From: a virus
DNA length: 53,939 bases
IMG/VR virus record: IMGVR_UViG_3300030419_006158
Span: 1-53,939 of that record
Strand: one strand, 5' to 3'
Shown here: one piece after another, positions 23,824 through 31,800 of the stretch
Position numbering within the stretch: position 1 is the stretch's first letter
How the letters are laid out: each line of letters starts with the position of its first letter
Program-made: the position numbers and the translations under genes
The notes under the pieces: generated by a model
What the model saw: the letters and a program-made list of their open reading frames with translations, nothing else
What the model was told of the DNA's origin: nothing
Database searches by the model: none

Positions 23824-24636
23824 ATGATTATAATACGAACAGATACAATAAGAAGAGTGTTACTATATTTCATTTTAGCTGGCACGATGTCTTACTTTGC
23901 TGGTTACATGCACGGAGAACCTATGACCCCGTCACCGACAATACAAAAGTTCAACGGGCTCTTCATGCCAATATCAGAGCAAAATTCTAATTTATATTTT
24001 TTACTTTTACCTGGCCAAGCGGTTGTGGAAGAAGATCAAAGAATAAAACTTGATGATGAAGAGTTTACTCAAGCTATAAAAGAAACTGAAAATCATAGAA
24101 TATTTCATGTAAGGTCGAGAGGAGGTATGTTAACTCATACTTGTTTAGACGCACTACGTGGTCAAAATGAATTGCGATATTTAGATCTGTCTAACAATAG
24201 ATTGATTTCTGATCTTGCTTGTAAAAAAATCGCTGAATATTTTCCAAGATTGGAGAGATTGAATCTATTTAATACTAGTATCTCAAATAAAGGCTTGATT
24301 TATCTTATGGATTTAACTAAACTTAAGCAGTTGCACCTAGCACTGACAAAGGTCACATGGGATGAAGCGAATTTATTTAGAGGTAAGATGCAAGCAATAG
24401 CAGGTAATGAAGATTTAGAGATTACAGCAGGTTATAATAAACCTTCTTTACTAAGTTACAATTTAATTAAAAGGTTAAGAGCAACATATCAAACTAATAC
24501 TTATAATGGTAGAGTTGATCCAGATTTTAAAATAGAGATTTTAGGAGGGGAAGTTAAGGAAAATAAAAAATATGATGAGACTGATAGAGCTGAAGATGAT
24601 GCTAAAAAGTCTGTATCAGGTCCAATTTTAGAATAA
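23824..24636 (+). CDS. Membrane-anchored leucine-rich-repeat protein, PVC style
   Basis: A 270-residue protein with an N-terminal signal anchor (VLLYFILAGTMSYFAGYMHG). At about residues 117-185 are three LRRs: LRYLDLSNNRLISDLACKKI, LERLNLFNTSISNKGLIYL, LKQLHLALTKVTWDEA. This 'L..L.L..T.vtd.gl..l' register is characteristic of planctomycete and verrucomicrobial LRR proteins. The C-terminus is acidic and disordered. Probably faces the periplasm; binding partner unknown. Overlaps the next exported protein by 1 nt. Confidence 0.65.
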   Translation: MIIIRTDTIRRVLLYFILAGTMSYFAGYMHGEPMTPSPTIQKFNGLFMPISEQNSNLYFLLLPGQAVVEEDQRIKLDDEEFTQAIKETENHRIFHVRSRGGMLTHTCLDALRGQNELRYLDLSNNRLISDLACKKIAEYFPRLERLNLFNTSISNKGLIYLMDLTKLKQLHLALTKVTWDEANLFRGKMQAIAGNEDLEITAGYNKPSLLSYNLIKRLRATYQTNTYNGRVDPDFKIEILGGEVKENKKYDETDRAEDDAKKSVSGPILE

Positions 24637-25373
24637 TGAAAAAAATACTATTGTCATTAATTATTGCAGGTTCTGCTTATGCAGAAGATATTCCCCCTCA
24701 TGCAGAAATGAGAAAGCCAACTAAGGTTGTAGAGCATGCTGGTTTGACTAGAGAAGAGATTTGGATGTCTCGTTCTGGTGAAGACTATTATATTGTTAAC
24801 GATATTATCAGTAAACAGACTATTTTTATTCCAATGGGAAAAGCTATGGAATATTTTATGAAGTCTTTGAACTATTATAATAGGTCATTAGGTACGACGA
24901 CAAAAAAAGCTATTGATCGAGCTAAAAAAGAAAACAAACGTGTATATGTTAACATTGTAGCTGGTAGTGATATACCCGCTCATGCATTTGCTGGGCGTAA
25001 TAATGTTTATAAAGTAGATGAATTTCCTAATGGTCAATATACAATTTTTTATGTTAGCCCTGATGGGTCTATATCTCAGGATCATTATGAATCTGGTGAA
25101 TATGGTCAAATAGGTCGTGATGGTGTTTCCTTTGAACACGCCGTTAAAACATTTGGATCGACTGAGATTAGAAAAGCTAGAGAAAGAGCTGAGAAGTCAA
25201 ATAAAGATTATGACTGGGAAGTTACATTAAAACTCCCTGACACAAAACCTACTATAATTATTTTTGATACGTTTGACAAATACGAAGAATGGTTTAACAG
25301 AACTCGGTATTCGGATCAGCATGCTAAAATGAAAAAAATATCAGCAAGTGTAGATGTTGTACAAAATAAGTGA
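24636..25373 (+). CDS. Exported hypothetical protein
   Basis: A 245-residue protein with a clear signal peptide (MKKILLSLIIAGSAYA, cleavage before EDIPP). The mature part is mixed alpha/beta with no recognised domain. Coupled to the LRR gene, suggesting a periplasmic pair. Confidence 0.6.
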   Translation: MKKILLSLIIAGSAYAEDIPPHAEMRKPTKVVEHAGLTREEIWMSRSGEDYYIVNDIISKQTIFIPMGKAMEYFMKSLNYYNRSLGTTTKKAIDRAKKENKRVYVNIVAGSDIPAHAFAGRNNVYKVDEFPNGQYTIFYVSPDGSISQDHYESGEYGQIGRDGVSFEHAVKTFGSTEIRKARERAEKSNKDYDWEVTLKLPDTKPTIIIFDTFDKYEEWFNRTRYSDQHAKMKKISASVDVVQNK

Positions 25374-25387
25374 TAACTATTGGTGAT

Positions 25388-25528
25388 ATGGAAATTATTT
25401 TTTTGCTACCTACTCTATTCGTATTACTTCTAGTCGCTGTATATAACCGAAATCGTAAACAGGCTGAACGAGACGTTGAGTGGAAAAATAATAAAGATAA
25501 GTACAAATATAAAGATTGGAGATACTAA
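25388..25528 (+). CDS. Small single-span membrane protein
   Basis: A 46-residue protein: MEIIFLLPTLFVLLLVAVY then a charged tail. A GTG at 25370, in frame and overlapping the previous stop, is an alternative start. The stop lies just before the MGMF gene. Confidence 0.5.
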   Translation: MEIIFLLPTLFVLLLVAVYNRNRKQAERDVEWKNNKDKYKYKDWRY

Positions 25529-25529
25529 A

Positions 25530-26162
25530 ATGGGAATGTTTGATGAAATAATTGTACCGAAATCTTATTTAAGAGATATCTTAGATAAGAAGGATGAGAG
25601 TTTATTCGACACTAATCATAAATTCCAAACTAAAGATTTAGAAAATGCTTTATTTACTTATAAGATTTATAGAAAGCAATTATACAGAGCTATAACCAAG
25701 GGTATGTTTGCAGATACTACTGCAAATAAAAAGCTTGTATGGGAAAAAGTTCTAGAGACTAAAACGATATCGTTTTATGATACATTTCAAAAACGTAGTA
25801 GTGATAGTACCGGTAATAACGATTGGGATAATTTTGAGGGTGATGAATATTGGTTTGAGTTTGAGTTTAGTTTTGTTGAAGGTAAACTTGATACGAAAAA
25901 GCTGATAGACAAGACTGTAACAGATGAAGAGACTCGAAAAGCTACTCAACTTATGTGGGATATTGAACAAGAGATTTTTGATGAGTATCGAAAGAGACTA
26001 TCGTATAGATTTTGGACAAAAGTAGAGCGTGTATGTCAAAGACTTACAAACATGGCTCGTAAGAGACATTCAATACCTAATAGTCTTCGTAAGGAAGCTT
26101 ATGAAGCATCTGGTCGTTTAGTAAAAGACCCTGACGCGCTTAAATTTTATTGGGATATTTAA
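25530..26162 (+). CDS. Conserved phage-type hypothetical protein (MGMFDEI family)
   Basis: A 210-residue protein starting MGMFDEIIVPKSYLRDIL, an opening I associate with cytoplasmic phage proteins of unknown function. ATG 25530 has a GGAG Shine-Dalgarno about 9 nt upstream and is preferred over an upstream TTG. The middle is acidic (DEYWFEFEFSF), the C-terminus helical and basic. One of few genes here with a clear ribosome-binding site. Confidence 0.55.
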   Translation: MGMFDEIIVPKSYLRDILDKKDESLFDTNHKFQTKDLENALFTYKIYRKQLYRAITKGMFADTTANKKLVWEKVLETKTISFYDTFQKRSSDSTGNNDWDNFEGDEYWFEFEFSFVEGKLDTKKLIDKTVTDEETRKATQLMWDIEQEIFDEYRKRLSYRFWTKVERVCQRLTNMARKRHSIPNSLRKEAYEASGRLVKDPDALKFYWDI

Positions 26163-26163
26163 T

Positions 26164-26385
26164 ATGGCACATTTTATAAAATTACACACACTTGAAGGAG
26201 CAGAAATGCTGTTTAATCTCGACGTTGTAGTTAGTATCGACCCGTTACCAGACGGTACTATGGTACAAACTCGTTGGGGAGGTACTAAGGTACGAGAAGA
26301 TATAGATAAAATACTGAGTTTATCTAATCCTACAACAAACGCGACTGGACATCAATTGTTAACTGAGAATGAAACGCCTTATTAG
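26164..26385 (+). CDS. FlbD-like small protein
   Basis: A 73-residue protein. LHTLEGAEMLFNLDVVVSIDPLPDGTMVQTRWGGTKVREDIDKIL resembles FlbD ('L..l.G..f.lN.D.I..Ie..PDt.i.l..G.k.vV.e...eii'). A diverged relative is encoded at 48707-48961. Not a flagellar protein in this context; function unknown. Its last base is shared with the next GTG. Confidence 0.45.
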   Translation: MAHFIKLHTLEGAEMLFNLDVVVSIDPLPDGTMVQTRWGGTKVREDIDKILSLSNPTTNATGHQLLTENETPY

Positions 26386-26822
26386 TGCCTGAACAAATAC
26401 AATTAGACAGGACGTATTTAGCGATGGCTGCTATATGGGGTCAGTTGTCTAAAGCTAGGCGTAAAAAGGTAGGTTGTCTTATAGTAAAAGACAGTCAAAT
26501 TATTTCTGATGGTTACAACGGTACTCCTGCAGGGTACGATAATAATTGCGAGTATGAGACTAGATTTGGCTATGAAACTAAGCCAGAAGTACTGCATGCG
26601 GAATCCAATGCGTTGATGAAATTGGCTAAAAGTGTAAATAGCAGTAAAGGTTCGACAATTTATTTAACTATAAGCCCTTGTTTTGATTGTGCGAAATTAA
26701 TTATACAAGCAGAAGTTAAGAGGGTAGTTTATAGTGAAATTTATCGAATAGAAAAGGGTATAGAATTTTTGCGCAGCAATGGTGTTGTAGCAGATTTTGT
26801 TACGATTAATGAATCTACATAA
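26385..26822 (+). CDS. dCMP deaminase
   Basis: A 145-residue zinc-dependent deaminase. VGCLIVKDSQIISDGYNGTPAGYDNNCE, the catalytic HAES (Zn His plus Glu) and SPCFDCAK (PCxxC zinc ligands) are all present. Converts dCMP to dUMP for dTTP synthesis, complementing the ribonucleotide reductase. GTG start overlaps the preceding stop. Confidence 0.92.
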   Translation: MPEQIQLDRTYLAMAAIWGQLSKARRKKVGCLIVKDSQIISDGYNGTPAGYDNNCEYETRFGYETKPEVLHAESNALMKLAKSVNSSKGSTIYLTISPCFDCAKLIIQAEVKRVVYSEIYRIEKGIEFLRSNGVVADFVTINEST

Positions 26823-27165
26823 ACAAGGTAAAATATGGGGATCTACACGACCTCTTTTTAATAAAAATAATGTTGAGATTCATAGAATTGAAACTAATAA
26901 AGGCGGTTATTGTAGCAAGCATAAACATGAACACAAATATAATTGCTTTTATGTAGAAAAAGGTCTACTAAAAATCACTGTATGGAAAAATGATTATAAT
27001 TTAATGGATACAACTATACTTTCCTCTGGAGAAGCCACTACAGTTCCTCCTGGTGAGTATCATGTATTCGAAGCATTGGAAGATTCTATATGTTTTGAAA
27101 TATACTGGGTTGAAATAAATCAATCAGATATCGTAAGAGAAGATCATGGAGGAATTCGCGAATGA
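26809..27165 (+). CDS. Cupin-domain protein
   Basis: A 118-residue small cupin. HRIETNKGGYCSKHKHEHKYNCFYVEKGLLKI (motif 1, H-x-H...E...G) and PPGEYHVFEALEDS (motif 2, PG..H) are present. It resembles the cupins next to LicD-like genes and phosphomannose-isomerase-type domains. Likely binds or isomerises a sugar-phosphate. Overlaps the deaminase by 14 nt and the LicD fusion by 4 nt. Confidence 0.7.
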   Translation: MNLHKQGKIWGSTRPLFNKNNVEIHRIETNKGGYCSKHKHEHKYNCFYVEKGLLKITVWKNDYNLMDTTILSSGEATTVPPGEYHVFEALEDSICFEIYWVEINQSDIVREDHGGIRE

Positions 27166-28355
27166 GTAATTATAATCAGGCTCAATATCAACAAATTATA
27201 TCTTATATACACAAATTCTCACAGCTATTAACTAAGGCCGATGTAAAGCATTGGCTTGATTTTGGAACATTGTTACATGCCTATAGAGACGGTGGCGTGT
27301 TAAATAACCCTAACCGAGCAGCTGCTGGTAAAGATGTAAACGATACGTATTTAAATGATGATGATTTTGATATTAGTTGTATAGGTACTGATTATGATAA
27401 AGTTATAGAGGTCTGCAAAGAAAATAATATAGAGTATATAGAAATTGCTCCAAGGCAGCTAATACGTTTTACTAGAGAAGGTCTTGCAAGTATTCATAAA
27501 AATGAATGGCCAAATAGACTGTCTGGTGATTATGATAGTTGGATTGATATGTTCTTTTGGGTTGAATCTCCTAATTATGATATTTTAGTAGAAGATCAGA
27601 TTGACATGGCTTCTGGATCTAGGATAGAAAATGCTATATTAACTCTCCCCAAAAGTTCTTTATTCAACTGGACTGTTGATAAACAAAGTCATTGTGACTA
27701 CTATTGGATCACGAAAAAATATTTTATTCAAGAATTAGATTCAATCCACCTATACGGGTTTAAGTTCCCTGCACCTAGGTATGTAGAGAGACATTTAGAA
27801 GCAAGATATGGTACTAAATGGAAGACACCTATGACAAAAGGATTATTTGTAGAACATTTTTATTCTACAGATCCTGCAAAATATTTTAACTTGTTAATGG
27901 AAGATAAAATTTCAGTATTTATTGAAGGTGTCTGGGATTTATTCCATCAAGGCCATGTGGAGTTATTAAAACGAGCGCATTACGCTTATGATAAGGTTAT
28001 TGTAGGTGTTGCGTCTGATGAATTAGCAAAAAGTTATAAACGGTCACCTATTATACCATACGGTGACAGGGTTAAAATGTTAGAAGCGTGTAAATATGTT
28101 GACCAGATTTATCATAATGCTCCATGCATGGATATTACAGAAAGTGTTTTAGATAATTGCGGTGCAGATTATAGTTTACGTAGTGTTCGAGATGCTAATA
28201 ACTGGAGGGAAGAAGTAAGTGACCTTGGTCACGGTGCGTTAGTTGATACGAATAGAGTTCATTTTCTATCTTATACAAAGTATCATTCGACTGACATAAT
28301 TAATAAAATTCTTGATCCCTATTACGGGGATCCTTTAAATTCTACTCAATCATGA
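27162..28355 (+). CDS. LicD-like phosphotransferase fused to cytidylyltransferase
   Basis: A 397-residue two-domain protein. Residues about 1-240 are LicD/fukutin-like (KHWLDFGTLLHAYRDGGVL 29-47, DDDFDI 66-71, SWIDMFFW), a family that transfers phosphocholine or related groups from CDP-carriers to sugars. Residues about 249-385 are a cytidylyltransferase (FIEGVWDLFHQGHVELLKRA, HxGH at 262-265; RSPIIPYGDRVKMLEACKYVD). One polypeptide could both make a CDP-alcohol (choline, ethanolamine or glycerol) and transfer it. Strong evidence for phosphoalcohol decoration of a glycan. Confidence 0.85.
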   Translation: MSNYNQAQYQQIISYIHKFSQLLTKADVKHWLDFGTLLHAYRDGGVLNNPNRAAAGKDVNDTYLNDDDFDISCIGTDYDKVIEVCKENNIEYIEIAPRQLIRFTREGLASIHKNEWPNRLSGDYDSWIDMFFWVESPNYDILVEDQIDMASGSRIENAILTLPKSSLFNWTVDKQSHCDYYWITKKYFIQELDSIHLYGFKFPAPRYVERHLEARYGTKWKTPMTKGLFVEHFYSTDPAKYFNLLMEDKISVFIEGVWDLFHQGHVELLKRAHYAYDKVIVGVASDELAKSYKRSPIIPYGDRVKMLEACKYVDQIYHNAPCMDITESVLDNCGADYSLRSVRDANNWREEVSDLGHGALVDTNRVHFLSYTKYHSTDIINKILDPYYGDPLNSTQS

Positions 28356-28453
28356 CTATTACACCCGCATCTGCTATTACAGCACTCATCGTTCTGAGTA
28401 TTCTCATCATCGTTACTGAGTTCTGTCGACGCAGACGTGGCCCCCGTAAATGA
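28352..28453 (+). CDS. 33-residue membrane mini-protein
   Basis: MTITPASAITALIVLSILII then VTEFCRRRRGPRK: one transmembrane helix and an arginine-rich end. The ATG overlaps the TGA of the LicD fusion (ATGA), which supports translation. Confidence 0.45.
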   Translation: MTITPASAITALIVLSILIIVTEFCRRRRGPRK

Positions 28454-28495
28454 TGTATTTAAAGAGTTATATCCGAGTTCATTATCCATTAGTTA

Positions 28496-28503
28496 AATAA
28501 ATA
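28496..28503 (+). promoter_or_regulatory. Late promoter variant AATAAATA
   Basis: AATAAATA, then TTTAT and the ATG at 28509. Confidence 0.6.
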
Positions 28504-28508
28504 TTTAT

Positions 28509-29222
28509 ATGAAATACATATTGTTCTTTTTACTGTCTGTTTCTGTTGTCGCTAAGGACAATCCATACTCACTTATTAATAAAAGAAATGCCTTTGACTT
28601 AGCTGACGACTTACCACCTGCGAAGGTACTAGTTGATAAGGTTGAGATACCTAACATAGAGCTTTTCCTAACGGGAGTCACACGTTGGAGAGGAGAGACT
28701 AAAGCACACCTCTACTCTAAAGATTTACCTAACAAATACATGAGTTTAAAAGCAGGAGAACAGTTAGGTCCAATAAAGGTGTTGAGTGTATCCAGAGATG
28801 GTGTAAAGGTTATTAATAATGGTACAGAACAGGTATTAACATTCTCATCTAATAGATTAAAAACTACTATTATTGGTGCCAAGAATAAACCAACAGTTGT
28901 TAAAAAAGACAGTAAAGAGAGTAGTAGATCTAGTCGAGATAAAGAATCAAGTAAATCAACTCCTGCTCCTCCTCGTCCAAGTGTCGTGAAGGTACCTTCT
29001 AGGAATAGAGGTATTACTGATCCTAGAATGCAGTCAATGATGGAGAGGGGATTAGAGTACCTTAATAAAATAGAAGACCCAAAAAAGAAAGAAGCTATGC
29101 TTGAAAGATTAGAAAAGTTTCAAAGAGGAGATTACGATAAAGAAATTCAAGACAGGATGAAGCGATATGAAGAGTACAGGAAGAGTAGAGATAGTGGTAG
29201 AAGCAGAGAAAGGAAAAAATAA
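28509..29222 (+). CDS. Exported GspC/PulC-like protein
   Basis: A 237-residue protein with a signal peptide (MKYILFFLLSVSVVAK). The region NPYSLINKRNAFDLAD...IELFLTGVTRWRGETKAHLY...YMSLKAGEQLGPIKVLSVSRDGVKVINNGTEQVLTF is like the 'HR' domain of GspC/PilP, inner-membrane/periplasm adaptors of type II secretion and type IV pili. The C-terminal 100 residues are Ser/Arg/Glu-rich and coiled. Together with the two pseudopilin-like genes it suggests interference with, or mimicry of, a host secretion/pilus machine. Confidence 0.5.
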   Translation: MKYILFFLLSVSVVAKDNPYSLINKRNAFDLADDLPPAKVLVDKVEIPNIELFLTGVTRWRGETKAHLYSKDLPNKYMSLKAGEQLGPIKVLSVSRDGVKVINNGTEQVLTFSSNRLKTTIIGAKNKPTVVKKDSKESSRSSRDKESSKSTPAPPRPSVVKVPSRNRGITDPRMQSMMERGLEYLNKIEDPKKKEAMLERLEKFQRGDYDKEIQDRMKRYEEYRKSRDSGRSRERKK

Positions 29223-29584
29223 TGTACGAATATAAAGCTAAAATTACTAGAGTTGTCGACGGAGATACAGTTGATGCATTAATTGATTGTGGTTTTTCCG
29301 TTTTTAGAAAGGAGAGAATTAGACTATTTGGTATTAATGCTCCAGAATCTCGTACTCGAGATAAGGAAGAAAAAAAGCGAGGTTTAGCTGCAAAAGCTAG
29401 ACTAAAGGAGCTTATAAAAGAAGGTAAGAATCAAGTTGTTGTTCAGACTCAAATAGATAAGAAGGGTAAGTTTGGGCGTTTATTAGGTGAGTTGTTTAAC
29501 CATCAAGTAAACGCCTGTAAAACTTATAATGAAATCTTAGTAGATGAGGGTCATGCTGTGGAGTACTTTGGCGGAAAGAAATAA
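29222..29584 (+). CDS. Thermonuclease (staphylococcal nuclease family)
   Basis: A 120-residue SNase. RVVDGDTVDALID, IRLFGINAPESR (catalytic Arg and Glu region) and KKGKFGRLLGEL (second Arg) are conserved; a C-terminal VDEGHAVEYFGGKK completes the OB fold. Ca2+-dependent hydrolysis of DNA/RNA. No signal peptide, so cytoplasmic, perhaps host-nucleic-acid degradation. Confidence 0.88.
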   Translation: MYEYKAKITRVVDGDTVDALIDCGFSVFRKERIRLFGINAPESRTRDKEEKKRGLAAKARLKELIKEGKNQVVVQTQIDKKGKFGRLLGELFNHQVNACKTYNEILVDEGHAVEYFGGKK

Positions 29585-29587
29585 ATA
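29580..29587 (+). promoter_or_regulatory. Late promoter variant AATAAATA
   Basis: AATAAATA, TTTAC, ATG at 29593, overlapping the thermonuclease stop codon. Confidence 0.6.
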
Positions 29588-29592
29588 TTTAC

Positions 29593-30093
29593 ATGAAGCA
29601 TCTATTGATAGTCGTAGGATTGGTATTTGGCCTAACCACCGCTTACGGTGGTCCTGATAAGGGCCCTAAAAAGCATCGCGGTAAAGGTAAGCCTACACCT
29701 GAGCAGGTTGAAGCTTTCAAAGCAAAGTGGGAAGCTGCTAAAAAGAAGAGAGATAAAAAACGTGGTGACGCTAAGAAACGTGGTAGCAAGCATCGTGGAC
29801 CTCGAGGAGAGTTCGGTAAATTAGTTCGTGATGATGCTAAAATTAAAGAACTTAAAGAAGCGTTTGAAGCGGCAGCAAAGAAACTCAAAGGCAAAGTAGA
29901 TCGGAACCAATGGAAGGATGCCACTGATGAAGAGAAAGCAGCTTTAAGAGATAAAATTAAAGCTAATCGTAAAGAGTGGGAAGCTGCAATGAAAGCTCAT
30001 AGAGTTGAAGTTGGTAAGCGCATCAGAGAAATTCGTGAAGAGTTTAAGAACAATCGTGATAAAGTCATTGATGGTAACAAACCTGGTGAATAA
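29593..30093 (+). CDS. Exported, highly basic helical protein
   Basis: A 166-residue protein with a signal peptide (MKHLLIVVGLVFGLTTAYG). The mature protein is rich in Lys, Arg, Ala and Glu (KKHRGKGKPTPEQVEAFKAK...) and predicted to be long helices. Resembles Spy/CpxP-like or nucleoid-like low-complexity proteins in composition only. Ends at a strong terminator. Confidence 0.55.
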   Translation: MKHLLIVVGLVFGLTTAYGGPDKGPKKHRGKGKPTPEQVEAFKAKWEAAKKKRDKKRGDAKKRGSKHRGPRGEFGKLVRDDAKIKELKEAFEAAAKKLKGKVDRNQWKDATDEEKAALRDKIKANRKEWEAAMKAHRVEVGKRIREIREEFKNNRDKVIDGNKPGE

Positions 30094-30117
30094 TTCTACC
30101 GTGTGAAGATATACAAA

Positions 30118-30145
30118 GGCGGTCAATTAATTGGCCGCCTTTTTT
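30118..30145 (+). terminator. Rho-independent terminator
   Basis: Stem GGCGGTCAA/TTGGCCGCC (9 bp, one G-T) with loop TTAA, followed by T6. Located 25 nt after the basic exported protein gene. Confidence 0.9.
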
Positions 30146-30147
30146 AG

Positions 30148-30175
30148 TTGCCTATAGTGGGACTAGTACTATAAT
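30148..30175 (+). promoter_or_regulatory. Sigma70-like promoter (TTGCCT-16-TATAAT)
   Basis: TTGCCT, 16 bp, TATAAT, then 6 nt to a GTG start. Placed right after a terminator, so it defines a new transcription unit and a probably leaderless mRNA. Confidence 0.65.
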
Positions 30176-30181
30176 ATTAAT

Positions 30182-30700
30182 GTGTCTAAGTATATTTTCG
30201 ATAACGATGATGATGAGAATAAGGAAGGGTTCGGAAGTCTTAAGACTAATAAAAAATCATCTAAAACTAAAGAAAAAACTAATAAAACATTTAATCAATT
30301 AGTTAAATCCTTATATAGGTCAACAGTCCAGGCTCAAAGTAAAGTTGAGCAGCTTCATATTCAAAATTTTGTTTCAAAATATTTTGACGAAGACGGAAAA
30401 CCAAATTTCATTACATTATCATTACCTACAAATGATGGTGATGGTGCTCATAGTGTTGATGTTGATGTTCCTTTATTGACACTAGCTCATAGCACACATC
30501 TTAATATTAAAGAACTTGATATTGAGTTTGAAGTTGAATTAGGACATTTTGAAGATATTGACGATGATGAGATCAGTGCCAAGGTAACTTCTGTAAATGG
30601 AAGAAAAATGGCTAAAATTACACTTAAGTTAGACTCGTGTGATCCACCTGAAGGAATTGCTAGAATTCGACAAGAATTAAATAAAATTTTACCATCTTGA
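30182..30700 (+). CDS. DUF2589-like protein
   Basis: A 172-residue protein. QLVKSLYRSTVQAQSKVEQLHIQNFVSKYF...VDVPLLTLAHSTHLNIKELDIEFEVELG follows the DUF2589 layout (helical Ala/Gln-rich start, 'vPlLtlv.ip.l.i...didF.v.v'). N-terminus acidic and Lys-rich. Family function unknown; pairs with the next gene, a second DUF2589 member. GTG start is fixed by the promoter spacing. Confidence 0.6.
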   Translation: MSKYIFDNDDDENKEGFGSLKTNKKSSKTKEKTNKTFNQLVKSLYRSTVQAQSKVEQLHIQNFVSKYFDEDGKPNFITLSLPTNDGDGAHSVDVDVPLLTLAHSTHLNIKELDIEFEVELGHFEDIDDDEISAKVTSVNGRKMAKITLKLDSCDPPEGIARIRQELNKILPS

Positions 30701-30710
30701 TGGTTTTTTT
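30691..30710 (+). terminator. Hairpin terminator overlapping a gene end
   Basis: ACCAT/ATGGT with a CTTG loop followed by T7; the hairpin includes the last codons of the first DUF2589 gene. Confidence 0.6.
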
Positions 30711-30721
30711 CCGTTGGGATA

Positions 30722-30729
30722 ATTAAATA
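30722..30729 (+). promoter_or_regulatory. Late promoter variant ATTAAATA
   Basis: ATTAAATA 8 nt before the ATG of the second DUF2589 gene, after the hairpin terminator. Confidence 0.4.
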
Positions 30730-30737
30730 CTGGCGTT

Positions 30738-31391
30738 ATGGCAGGAATAGCAGATCAATTCAAAGGACTTCCAATGTCCGACTTAATAAGTCAACCCCTG
30801 TTAGCTGCAGCGAAGGCGCAGGGTCAATTATCAAATGTAACTCAACAGTTTATTAAAGACGTAGGTTTAGAAGGTGACGAGGGCTCCGGATATACCGCGC
30901 GCACCGTAGATTTTAAATTTAAATCTCCAGTAACAGATAAAAAAGGTAATACAACGTTAAAAGACAACGATCTTAATGTACCGTTACTGTCTATTGTAAA
31001 TGTTCCTAATTTATCAGTTAAAAAAGCTACTGTAGACTTTTCGATGGAAGTCAAATCGTCCAGTCAAGATACTACTACCGCGCAAACAGATGCTAATGTA
31101 AGCACAAAAGCGAAGTATAGTGCTTGGTGGTCACCAGTCAGTGTAGAGATGACTGCATCGGTAAGTACTAGTAATAAATCTGAAAGCGTTAGAAAAACAG
31201 ACAATTCAGCTAAGTATGATGTACATGTTGAAGCGCGTGATGATGGACCTCCAGAAGGGTTGATGAAAGTGTTAGATATTCTTAACTCTGCAATTGTTCC
31301 TAAGGGAGGTTCTACTGCACCAACTCCACCACAAGGTGGTAATAATCCACAAGGCGGAGGTGGTGGAGGAGGGAATCCACAGGGCGGTTAA
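30738..31391 (+). CDS. DUF2589 family protein
   Basis: A 217-residue protein. LPMSDLISQPLLAAAKAQGQLSNVTQQFIKDVGLEG...DFKFKSP...NVPLLSIVNVPNLSVKKATVDFSMEV is a typical DUF2589 sequence, with KYSAWWSPVSVEMTASVSTS as the late block. A Gly/Pro/Gln-rich tail (PPQGGNNPQGGGGGGG) follows. The function of the family is not established. Forms a pair with the 30182-30700 product, but each has its own promoter. Confidence 0.8.
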   Translation: MAGIADQFKGLPMSDLISQPLLAAAKAQGQLSNVTQQFIKDVGLEGDEGSGYTARTVDFKFKSPVTDKKGNTTLKDNDLNVPLLSIVNVPNLSVKKATVDFSMEVKSSSQDTTTAQTDANVSTKAKYSAWWSPVSVEMTASVSTSNKSESVRKTDNSAKYDVHVEARDDGPPEGLMKVLDILNSAIVPKGGSTAPTPPQGGNNPQGGGGGGGNPQGG

Positions 31392-31406
31392 TAAAAGTCT
31401 AATATA

Positions 31407-31781
31407 TCAACGTTTAATACCCCAGTACTTGTGATCATAGTCTGGGGTATTTTCTTGTATTGCTGCCTCATACCATCTTCTATATTCATCTGGTTTCAGT
31501 TTCTTCATTAATTCAATTCCTGGGGTGATTGTATGATGGATACTGTTTGTGTCAGGGCTTGGTTCCCATATTCTCGCTAAAGCATACAATTGATTTTTTT
31601 CATAATCTTTACAATTAATTAACAAACAAAAGTTATGCAGTAAGGATTTTCTAGGAGGTGGATTAATTCCTCTTTCAATTTTTCTCCAAATACTCCTGTC
31701 AATTTTTAATAGTTTAGATATCTTTTCTGTGTCTCGAAAACGTCGACTTCGAAGTTCTTTTAAATAACTACTAAATTTCAT
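31407..31781 (-). CDS. Xre-family HTH regulator
   Basis: A 124-residue protein. The N-terminal FSSYLKELRSRRFRDTEKISKLLKIDRSIWRKIERGINPPPRK is a Cro/CI-type helix-turn-helix. The C-terminal part, with YRRWYEAAIQENTPDYDHKYWGIKR, is unrecognised. It may control local promoters, and is the only clear DNA-binding regulator in the window. Divergent from the repeat protein at 31801; the palindromic TAAATATTTA between them could serve both directions. Confidence 0.7.
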   Translation of the reverse strand: MKFSSYLKELRSRRFRDTEKISKLLKIDRSIWRKIERGINPPPRKSLLHNFCLLINCKDYEKNQLYALARIWEPSPDTNSIHHTITPGIELMKKLKPDEYRRWYEAAIQENTPDYDHKYWGIKR

Positions 31782-31787
31782 TCCACG

Positions 31788-31795
31788 TATAAATA
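31788..31795 (+). promoter_or_regulatory. Late promoter TATAAATA
   Basis: Exact octamer, then TTTAC and ATG at 31801; embedded in the palindrome TAAATATTTA. Confidence 0.7.
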
Positions 31796-31800
31796 TTTAC

